Positions 1-7,257 of a stretch of 7,257 nt of DNA are shown one piece after another. This stretch comes from Porticoccaceae bacterium. Its GTDB lineage: Bacteria > Pseudomonadota > Gammaproteobacteria > Pseudomonadales > Porticoccaceae. Made by a program: the position numbers and the translations under genes. Numbering within the stretch: the first letter of the stretch is position 1; each line of letters opens with the position of its first letter. The notes beneath the pieces were generated by a model. That model was not told the origin of the DNA. It worked only from the letters and a program-made list of their open reading frames with translations, and ran no database searches. The stretch covers positions 1-7,257 of the forward strand of contig JAUUYV010000083.1 of NCBI GenBank assembly GCA_030590275.1. The letters run 5' to 3'.

Positions 1-335
1 ATACCTACTTTTTTGTTCTCAGGCGCTTGCATAAACGCAAACGACTTTACCAAGGTATTTTGAAATAACGCAGCATCAGGGTTAAGAAATAACAGGTAAT
101 CGCTATTAGCATGTAGCGCACCAAGATTACAAGCTTTGCCAAAACCAAGATTACCACCAGCTCGTATCAATGTCACACCAGATAGATGCTCAACAAAACT
201 TTCAGAACCATCAACCGAACCGTTATCTACTACAATAATCTTATCAACCAAATTGTCTGAAAACTTAAAAACAGATTCGACACACGTACGAAGCTGCTGA
301 CCTGAATTCCAGTTGACGATGATGATATCAATCAC
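1..335 (-). CDS. Family 2 glycosyltransferase, N-terminal part (runs off left edge)
   Basis: Transfers a sugar from a nucleotide-sugar donor to a growing surface glycan, probably at the cytoplasmic face of the inner membrane. 111 codons are visible from a GTG start at 335, with no stop before the edge; family members are usually about 250-330 residues, so roughly the N-terminal third is present. Seen in the translation: the first beta strand IIIVNWNSG (residues 4-12), the nucleotide-binding VVDNGSVDGS (35-44), NLGFGKACNLG (62-72) and FLNPDA (83-88), whose NPD takes the place of the metal-binding DXD. This motif set is typical of rhamnosyltransferase-like GT2 enzymes (WbbL/RfbF type), but donor and acceptor cannot be read from it. 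The GTG is chosen because AGGG lies 9 bases upstream and the protein then starts right at the first beta strand; another in-frame GTG 27 bases upstream is less well placed. The stretch is AT-rich, like the neighbouring epimerase. Confidence 0.9.
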   Translation of the reverse strand, partial: MIDIIIVNWNSGQQLRTCVESVFKFSDNLVDKIIVVDNGSVDGSESFVEHLSGVTLIRAGGNLGFGKACNLGALHANSDYLLFLNPDAALFQNTLVKSFAFMQAPENKKVG

Positions 336-348
336 TTTAAATAACCCT

Positions 349-420
349 TCATTGATATTGTAAACCACCCCCTAATAAATGTGGCAGCATACCCACCCAA
401 TAATTAGCTATTGAGCTCAT
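349..420 (-). CDS. Candidate small ORF (23 codons) ahead of the glycosyltransferase
   Basis: Reading on the minus strand, GGAG (430-427) stands 6 bases before an ATG at 420 that opens 23 codons and ends with TGA at 351-349. That stop lies 13 bases before the glycosyltransferase GTG and touches its ribosome binding site, so translational coupling is possible. The peptide is mildly hydrophobic; its core reads WVGMLPHLLGGGLQ, with no charged residue apart from one histidine. I recognise no family. It could be a leader peptide, a small membrane protein, the remnant of a decayed gene, or chance. The strong, well-spaced Shine-Dalgarno site and the position favour translation; the short length and absence of any homology argument keep confidence low. 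Confidence 0.3.
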   Translation of the reverse strand: MSSIANYWVGMLPHLLGGGLQYQ

Positions 421-426
421 AACTCG

Positions 427-449
427 CTCCGCCCCGCCCGCTGAAAGCG
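427..449 (-). promoter_or_regulatory. G-rich tract and mini-hairpin overlapping the small ORF ribosome binding site
   Basis: On the minus strand a 4-bp hairpin CGCT-TTC-AGCG (449-439) is followed directly by a G-rich run, GGGCGGGGCGGAG, whose end is the GGAG ribosome binding site of the small ORF. The run has enough GG pairs for a two-layer G-quadruplex in RNA, and it sits inside an otherwise very AT-rich spacer. Whether it folds, or hides the ribosome binding site, is inference. A weak -10-like TAATAT at 458-453 with a poor TGAAAA -35 (481-476) could start a transcript just ahead of it. Confidence 0.25.
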
Positions 450-577
450 ACGATATTACAAGAGTAATTTTCAACTTTTCATTTCTCTATAATAAAAGCT
501 TCAACTACTAGCATAGCTCGCATATTTTTTATAATTTATTCAAAAGAAACCAAGGAGACTTCATCACTATATCACTT

Positions 578-620
578 GCTCAAAACAACAAACTGGCCCT
601 GCCAAAAGCTTGGTAGCAGG
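578..620 (-). terminator. Possible intrinsic terminator of the epimerase gene
   Basis: In the direction of epimerase transcription, CCTGC (620-616) pairs with GCAGG (602-598). An inner CAA/TTG pairing follows, with a three-base bulge and the loop GCTT. Five bases after the stem comes an interrupted T tract, TTTGTTGTTTTG (592-581). It begins 48 bases past the epimerase stop. The bulge, the short gap before the T tract and the G interruptions make it a weak candidate, and read-through to the glycosyltransferase remains possible. Confidence 0.35.
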
Positions 621-667
621 CTGTTAATTATTGTCGAAACCCTAAGGAATCATACAATCACTTCCGG

Positions 668-1720
668 CTAAATTTTATAAAAATCTCGATACCAATCAAC
701 AAATCTCTTAACACCCTGCTGAATCGGTGTGCCTGGCTTATACGCCAAATCACTAACCAGGCTGTCAATATTCGCATAGGTAGCTGGAACGTCACCAGCT
801 TGTATTGGCATCATATTTTTTTCTATCTGCTTTCCTAAGGCTGTTTCAACAGCCTGAATAAAATCCATGAGTTTAACCGGCTCATTATTACCAATATTGT
901 AGATTTTATACGGTGCTTTTGATGTCGAGGGATCTGGTGTTTCCCCGGACCAATCGGCGTCGGCCTGAGCAGGATGATCTATAACTCGAACAACGCCCTC
1001 AACAATATCATCAATGTAAGTAAAATCCCGCAACATCTCACCGTGATTAAAGACATTGATAGGCTTGCCTTCTAAGGCGGCCTTGGTAAATAAAAACAAT
1101 GCCATATCAGGACGACCCCAGGGACCATAAACAGTAAAAAAACGAAGTCCAGTAGATGCGATCCCATATAAATGGGAGTAGGTATGCGCCATGAGTTCAT
1201 TAGATTTTTTTGTTGCCGCATACAAACTAATAGGGTGATCAACATTATCTGAGGTAGAGAATGGCAAGGATTCATTTAAGCCGTAGACTGAAGAACTAGA
1301 AGCATAGCTCAAGTTGTTGACCTGATGGTGGCGACAAGCCTCCAGGATGTTAATAAATCCTATGATATTTGAATCGATATAGGCTTTAGGATTTTCTAGA
1401 GAATAACGAACTCCAGCCTGAGCAGCCAGGTTACATACGGCATCAAACTTCTCTCGCTTGAAGAGATCGCTTAAACTTTCCTGGTCTTCTAATTGCAATT
1501 GGATGAAGCGATAATTTTGGTGCTGATCCGAGCTGATAACCTGATTATATTTAATGAGGTTTTTTTTAACACCAACGTGTTTCAGGCGACCGTACTTAAT
1601 ACGCGGATCATAATAGTCGTTAATTGAATCAAGGCCGACAACCTCATCCCCTCTAGCAATCAACCTGTTCGCCAGATGAAACCCGATAAAACCAGCAGTT
1701 CCTGTAACGAGTATCTTCAC
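668..1720 (-). CDS. UDP-glucuronate 4-epimerase (extended SDR, CapI/LpsL type)
   Basis: Interconverts UDP-glucuronate and UDP-galacturonate with bound NAD+, supplying galacturonate for capsule, LPS or exopolysaccharide; acts in the cytosol. From the chosen start it has 350 residues, a normal length for the family (about 330-350). Seen: Rossmann glycines TGTAGFIG (6-13), LDSINDYYD (30-38), the NAD-contacting NLAAQAGVRYS (97-107), the serine-rich strand SSSVYG (142-147), the catalytic pair in YAATK (Tyr167, Lys171), RFFTVYGPWGRPDMA (193-207) and RDFTYIDDIV (231-240). The DYYD motif after strand 2 and the GPWGRPDMA segment point to the glucuronate rather than the UDP-glucose 4-epimerases, though related UDP-hexosamine epimerases cannot be fully excluded. 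Start: GTG at 1720 has GGAG 10 bases upstream and begins VKILVTG as relatives do; an ATG at 1750 would add ten residues but lacks a ribosome binding site. The glycosyltransferase downstream on the same strand suggests a surface-glycan locus. The gene is AT-rich compared with leuS. Confidence 0.92.
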   Translation of the reverse strand: MKILVTGTAGFIGFHLANRLIARGDEVVGLDSINDYYDPRIKYGRLKHVGVKKNLIKYNQVISSDQHQNYRFIQLQLEDQESLSDLFKREKFDAVCNLAAQAGVRYSLENPKAYIDSNIIGFINILEACRHHQVNNLSYASSSSVYGLNESLPFSTSDNVDHPISLYAATKKSNELMAHTYSHLYGIASTGLRFFTVYGPWGRPDMALFLFTKAALEGKPINVFNHGEMLRDFTYIDDIVEGVVRVIDHPAQADADWSGETPDPSTSKAPYKIYNIGNNEPVKLMDFIQAVETALGKQIEKNMMPIQAGDVPATYANIDSLVSDLAYKPGTPIQQGVKRFVDWYRDFYKI

Positions 1721-1730
1721 TAAACTTCGT

Positions 1731-1734
1731 CTCC
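1731..1734 (-). promoter_or_regulatory. Ribosome binding site fixing the epimerase start
   Basis: GGAG on the minus strand lies 10 bases before the GTG at 1720. It falls inside the alternative longer reading frame from ATG 1750, which itself has only a poor upstream sequence. It therefore supports the 350-residue product. Confidence 0.6.
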
Positions 1735-1801
1735 AGTATTTATTAACCATCCAGTCAGATGTTTAATCATTCTGCTTCCACAGAGCATTTAACCATAAGC
1801 C

Positions 1802-1848
1802 CAGGTTAGGCCATGGACGCAGACTACAGCCCAGCCATCGCTAGCCTG
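1802..1848. repeat. Imperfect inverted repeat in the divergent intergenic region
   Basis: CAGGTTAG (1802-1809) can pair along all 8 positions with CTAGCCTG (1841-1848), counting one T-G wobble. After a 3-by-2 internal loop, ATGG (1813-1816) can pair with CCAT (1835-1838), leaving an 18-base loop. It lies about 110 bases upstream of the leuS -10 element and about 80 bases upstream of the epimerase start, so it could sit in the epimerase leader or act as an operator. No T-rich tail follows on either strand, so it is not an intrinsic terminator. Confidence 0.35.
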
Positions 1849-1934
1849 TCTACCCAAACCTTATTCCTTGACTGTTCGTATTAACAAACTCGATTCACTG
1901 AGACTGGAACATACCCAAGGACAGAGAGAAACTC

Positions 1935-4493
<2,559 letters not shown>

Positions 4494-4501
4494 GTGATGG
4501 C

Positions 4502-4521
4502 TGGCTATTTATGTTTAGCCA
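4502..4521 (+). other. Stem-loop in the leuS-lptE gap
   Basis: TGGCTA (4502-4507) pairs with TAGCCA (4516-4521) across an 8-base loop, followed by the mildly T-rich TATATTTCT. A competing stem, ATGGCT (4497-4502) with AGCCAT (4517-4522), uses the same right arm. It lies 8 bases past the leuS stop and could attenuate transcription, mark an RNA processing site, or have no role. It is too A/T-rich and its T tract too poor for a firm terminator call. Confidence 0.3.
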
Positions 4522-4614
4522 TATATTTCTAGCTAAGGTAAGCAACTAAAGAGTATCCTCTGCCACTATTTGTCATCAACCGTTTGCCATCAATCCGACC
4601 AAAGACTGCTTGTT

Positions 4615-5181
4615 ATGATCTCTATTCCCTCCTCTCTACACCCTGGTGCACACTCAGGCAAACCCTTAGCCATCAAATTAATATGCATTCTATTAACCAC
4701 ATTTCTGATCAGCAATTGCGGCTGGCATTTGCGGGGTTATTCCGATAACGCGCAGACTATCGAGAGCATCTACATCAGTGGCACAAATAGTAAAAGTGAA
4801 TTGCTACGGGAGCTCGAACGCTCGCTGCTCGCAATGGATATTGCTATAAAAGAAAAGGCGAGCGAAGCAGAATACAGCTTAATTATTAGTGGCGAACGTA
4901 GTAAACAGCGTACCGCTACGGTCAGTGGTAGCGCCCGAATTTCAGAGCTGGAACTTACAGAAACTGCTAACTTCAGGGTTTTCTCCAACAACGAGTCCGA
5001 GGCTCTGCCGCTGGCAACGGTAAGGGTTGAAAGAGTATTTGAGTATAACGAAGACAATATTCTAGCCACCGACGACGAAGCTCGTCTCTTGCGTAGCGAA
5101 ATGAAACGCGACCTGGCCCGCCAAATCCTGAATCGGCTGCAAAGCCTTGGTCGAGTGAACACCAATGCGACTACGCCCTGA
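4615..5181 (+). CDS. lptE: LPS-assembly lipoprotein LptE
   Basis: Outer-membrane lipoprotein that plugs the LptD barrel and helps insert lipopolysaccharide into the outer leaflet. The 188-residue product (E. coli about 193) has an n-region with lysines at about 16 and 21, a hydrophobic stretch LICILLTTFLIS (22-33) and then Cys35, followed by GWHLRGY; E. coli LptE also begins its mature part CGWHLR. The mature domain has the alternating strands and the C-terminal helix (RSEMKRDLARQILNRL, about 160-175) of the LptE/RlpB fold. The lipobox reads I-S-N-C: Asn just before the Cys is unusual, where Gly, Ala or Ser is normal. Start is uncertain: ATG 4615 has no good ribosome binding site, and a TTG at 4570 would add 15 residues. 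No start codon closer to the hydrophobic segment lies in frame, so the n-region is long. The stop overlaps holA by 17 bases. Confidence 0.92.
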   Translation: MISIPSSLHPGAHSGKPLAIKLICILLTTFLISNCGWHLRGYSDNAQTIESIYISGTNSKSELLRELERSLLAMDIAIKEKASEAEYSLIISGERSKQRTATVSGSARISELELTETANFRVFSNNESEALPLATVRVERVFEYNEDNILATDDEARLLRSEMKRDLARQILNRLQSLGRVNTNATTP

Positions 5182-6226
5182 GCAACTCGACACCCACCTC
5201 AAGGACCGGCTCGCCTCAGCCTACCTGATCACCGGAGACGAACCTCTTCTGGTTCAGGAAGCTGTCGATCACATCCGTGTTAGCGCCCGCGCACTAGGTT
5301 TTACAGAACGCCAGACCTTTCAGGTAGAAAATCAGAGATTTGACTGGAGCCCCCTCCTGACCGAAGCAGCTAGTCCATCGCTGTTTTCCAACAAAAAGAT
5401 TCTTGAAGTAAGAATCAAGACCGGTAAACCGGGAGATACTGGCAGCAAGGCCATAGTCGAACTCTGTCAGCTGCTGGAGGAAGACACCCTACTGCTAATT
5501 ATCGCACCCAAACTGGATAAATCATCACTAAAGACAAAATGGGCAAAAACCCTGGACGCCACAGGCATTATCCTCCAGATATGGCCTATCAATGCCACCC
5601 AGCTGCCCCGCTGGATCAATACCCGACTGCAACAGGCTGGCATCAACGTTAACTCCCAGGCTATAGAAATTCTCGCTGAGAGGGTAGAAGGTAACCTGCT
5701 CGCCGCCTCCCAGGAAATAGAGAAACTTAAACTCCTGGCCATCAACGGCAAGGTGGATGCCAACATGGTTTCAAGCGCAGTATCGGACTCTGCCCGCTAC
5801 AATATTTTTGATCTAATCGACAAGACGTTCGACGGAGATGCTCAAGGTGCAGCTCGAACCCTACGGGGTTTGCAGGAAGAGGGCGTCGAGCCCAGCTCCA
5901 TACTTTGGGCCTTAAGCAGGGAAGTGCATACCATAGCGCAAGGCATAGAAGCCATGGCAGACGGTTCTAGCTCGGAACAAGCTCTCGCCCAGCTCGGCGT
6001 GTGGGAAAAACGAAAAAACAGTATCCGTAAAGCACTACGTCGTATTTCTCCCGCACAGGCCAACTTACTACTACGACAACTGGCTGGAGCGGATAGGGCG
6101 ATTAAAGGAATGCGCGACGCCTCGCCCTGGAGCGAACTGCTAGATATCGTACTTTCGCTCAGCGGCCACAATGCGATCCACCCCCATAATTTGCGCCTGG
6201 GCCTGAACGACTCGCGTAATCGTTGA
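5165..6226 (+). CDS. holA: DNA polymerase III delta subunit
   Basis: Clamp-loader subunit that opens the beta sliding clamp so it can be placed on primed DNA. The product has 353 residues (E. coli 343). Seen: N-terminal PEQL...AYLITGDEPLLVQE (5-32), which matches the E. coli opening in pattern; SLFSNKK (72-78), where Leu73 and Phe74 fall at the same numbers as the beta-clamp wedge residues of E. coli delta; QLPRWI (146-151); VEGNLLAASQEIEKLKLL (174-191); and the C-terminal collar domain from about 212, including GVEPSSILWALSREV (240-254). As in other delta subunits the AAA+ fold carries no working Walker A motif. ATG 5165 lies inside the end of lptE, giving a 17-base overlap that suggests translational coupling; only a weak GAG precedes it. 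Confidence 0.96.
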   Translation: MRLRPEQLDTHLKDRLASAYLITGDEPLLVQEAVDHIRVSARALGFTERQTFQVENQRFDWSPLLTEAASPSLFSNKKILEVRIKTGKPGDTGSKAIVELCQLLEEDTLLLIIAPKLDKSSLKTKWAKTLDATGIILQIWPINATQLPRWINTRLQQAGINVNSQAIEILAERVEGNLLAASQEIEKLKLLAINGKVDANMVSSAVSDSARYNIFDLIDKTFDGDAQGAARTLRGLQEEGVEPSSILWALSREVHTIAQGIEAMADGSSSEQALAQLGVWEKRKNSIRKALRRISPAQANLLLRQLAGADRAIKGMRDASPWSELLDIVLSLSGHNAIHPHNLRLGLNDSRNR

Positions 6227-6304
6227 GTTTAGAAAACACTCGAACGCTGCCCAAAAAAACTTCAGGCGCTTAGTTACCGACAATCCACTAGTCAGGAGAA
6301 ATCT
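6227..6304 (+). other. Gap between holA and the reductase gene, with ribosome binding site
   Basis: The 78 bases between holA and the reductase include a small imperfect hairpin at the holA end (GAGT/ACTC, extended by CGTT/AACG around a one-base bulge) with no T tract after it, so I see no terminator. AGGAG at 6294-6298 stands 6 bases before the ATG at 6305 and is the strongest ribosome binding site in the plus-strand half of the window. No convincing promoter is visible, so the reductase may be read with holA or from a weak promoter of its own. Confidence 0.55.
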
Positions 6305-7257
6305 ATGATTAACCGAGAAATCCATTTAGCCAAGCGACCCCACACTATACCTGATGCCAGCTGCTTTAAACTCGTGGAAACCGAAATTCCCGATCACCTT
6401 GAAGATGGTCAGGTACTGGTAAAAAACCTGTGGATGTCTGTGGATCCTTACATGCGTCCACGCATGAACGACATTAAAAGCTACATTCCGCCCTTTCAGG
6501 TCGACCAGGTTTTGGAAGGCGGAGCAATTGGCCTTATCACCGAATCTAAAAATGACAAATTCCCCACCGGCTCCTATGTAGAAAGCATGAATGGCTGGCG
6601 GGAGTATTTTGTGTCCGATGGCAAAGGTCTGGGAAGACGCGACACCTCTCAAGTTGCCGCCCAGGATTATCTCAGCATTATGGGCATGCCCGGCATTACA
6701 GCCTACGTTGGAACCGTGGTACTTGGTGATGCGAAACCTGGAGAGACCATTTATGTTTCCGGTGCTGCTGGCGCGGTAGGTTCGCTGGTATGCCAGATCG
6801 GCAAGATTTTGGGCTGCACCGTAGTGGGCAGCGCGGGCTCCGACCAGAAAATTGACTGGCTACTTATCAACGCGCACATCGACGACGCCTTTAACTATCA
6901 CCAGGAAGCTGACTACACCGCAGCCCTTGCTCGTCTGTGCCCCAGGGGTATCGATTTATTTTTTGACAATGTTGGCGGCTCTCAACTGGATGCAGCGCTC
7001 ATGAATATGAGGAAAAACGGGCGCGTAATAATGTGTGGCAGCATCGAGGATTACAACACCGCCCCAGAAGGGCGGAGTGGTATCAAAAACCTGTTCAAGG
7101 CCGTTACCCTGGGCGTAACCATGAAAGGATTTGTGGTACTCGACTATATGGTAGAACACCATAAAGCCTTCGCAGAAGACTTTATCCACTGGCGCTCGGA
7201 GGGCAAGCTCCAGTCTCAGGAAACCATTTTGACCGGCATTGAAAAGGCCCCTGAAGC
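6305..7257 (+). CDS. NADPH-dependent medium-chain reductase, CurA/PTGR family (C-terminus cut by window)
   Basis: Zinc-independent medium-chain dehydrogenase/reductase that reduces activated C=C bonds of enones or enals with NADPH in the cytosol; E. coli CurA reduces curcumin, and mammalian prostaglandin reductases are relatives. 317 codons are present and the frame is open to the right edge; the family runs to about 335-345, so about 20-30 residues are missing. Seen: N-terminal LAKRPH (8-13); MSVDPYMRPRM (44-54); GMPGITAYVG (127-136); the nucleotide-binding SGAAGAVGSLVCQIGK (152-167), matching AXXGXXG; CPRGIDLFFDNVGG (212-225); GRVIMCGSIEDYN (239-251); and MKGFVV (273-278). No zinc-binding cysteine/histidine set is seen, as expected. 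The ATG at 6305 has AGGAG at 6 bases. The true substrate cannot be read from sequence, and the position next to holA gives no clue. Confidence 0.92.
   Translation, partial: MINREIHLAKRPHTIPDASCFKLVETEIPDHLEDGQVLVKNLWMSVDPYMRPRMNDIKSYIPPFQVDQVLEGGAIGLITESKNDKFPTGSYVESMNGWREYFVSDGKGLGRRDTSQVAAQDYLSIMGMPGITAYVGTVVLGDAKPGETIYVSGAAGAVGSLVCQIGKILGCTVVGSAGSDQKIDWLLINAHIDDAFNYHQEADYTAALARLCPRGIDLFFDNVGGSQLDAALMNMRKNGRVIMCGSIEDYNTAPEGRSGIKNLFKAVTLGVTMKGFVVLDYMVEHHKAFAEDFIHWRSEGKLQSQETILTGIEKAPE

Larger units (their letters stand above)
421..667. other. AT-rich intergenic spacer in the polysaccharide gene region
   Basis: This is the rest of the 332-base gap between the epimerase stop and the glycosyltransferase start. 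Apart from the hairpin near 578-620 and the G-rich tract at 427-449 it holds no reading frame with a ribosome binding site. Bases 481-540 are only about 23% GC by hand count. TATTAT-like motifs occur on the minus strand, but none has a convincing -35 partner, so the promoter of the glycosyltransferase cannot be fixed. No transposase fragment, tRNA or long repeat was seen. Confidence 0.6.

Noticed and set aside
1868..1873. TTGACT as a -35 box for leuS.
   Set aside because: No acceptable -10 occurs 16-18 bases downstream, and the perfect TATAAT at 1958 is too far away.
1813..1884. A 23-codon plus-strand reading frame upstream of leuS, considered as a leucine leader peptide.
   Set aside because: It has only three leucines, not in a run, its ribosome binding site is poor, and the probable leuS promoter lies downstream of it.
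4611..4619. Extended -10-like TGTTATGAT at the lptE start.
   Set aside because: No -35 partner is visible and it overlaps the best lptE start codon, so a promoter here would leave no usable start for LptE.
4770..5165. Long minus-strand open frame (131 codons) opposite lptE.
   Set aside because: It is serine/arginine-rich low-complexity translation typical of the antisense of a real gene, with no family motif; the plus strand clearly encodes LptE.
6219..6246. Small hairpin at the end of holA considered as a terminator.
   Set aside because: It is a short bulged stem followed by C and A residues on the plus strand, with no T tract.
6326..6652. Minus-strand open frame of 108 codons opposite the reductase.
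   Set aside because: The plus-strand frame has unmistakable CurA-family motifs and a strong ribosome binding site; the antisense frame shows no recognisable domain.

Overview
The window reads as a chromosomal segment of a gammaproteobacterium. The evidence is the gene order leuS-lptE-holA, which matches the start of the Escherichia coli leuS-lptE-holA-nadD block, and the close resemblance of LeuRS to the gammaproteobacterial type, including almost unchanged motif positions up to the editing domain. An outer-membrane LPS-assembly lipoprotein (LptE) confirms a Gram-negative cell. I cannot place it below class from sequence alone; a marine or environmental lineage is only a guess.

Left part (1-1720, minus strand): surface-polysaccharide genes. 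A UDP-glucuronate 4-epimerase (668-1720) is followed, in its direction of transcription, by a 332-base AT-rich spacer and then by the first 111 codons of a family 2 glycosyltransferase that runs off the left edge (1-335). The spacer holds a candidate terminator (578-620), a short G-rich tract, and a 23-codon reading frame with a strong Shine-Dalgarno site directly ahead of the glycosyltransferase (349-420). Hand counts of a few 60-base lines give about 35-45% GC in these genes and 23-40% in the spacer, against about 53-57% in leuS and holA, as is common at the edge of an O-antigen or exopolysaccharide locus.

Middle (1721-2024): a divergent intergenic region with a good sigma-70 -10 element for leuS and an imperfect inverted repeat of unknown meaning.

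Right part (2025-7257, plus strand): leuS (leucyl-tRNA synthetase), lptE and holA (DNA polymerase III delta subunit). lptE and holA overlap by 17 bases; a 121-base gap separates leuS from lptE. After a 78-base gap comes a partial medium-chain NADPH-dependent reductase of the CurA/prostaglandin-reductase family with its own strong ribosome binding site, where E. coli would have nadD.

The housekeeping genes serve translation, LPS export and replication; apart from conserved order they have no common pathway. The minus-strand genes make and transfer sugars for the same cell surface that LptE helps to build, but that link is only thematic. I see no mobile element, CRISPR array, tRNA, rRNA or clear novel defence or biosynthetic system. 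The most interesting items are the small reading frame with its G-rich leader, the LeuRS without its leucine-specific domain, and the unusual LptE lipobox.
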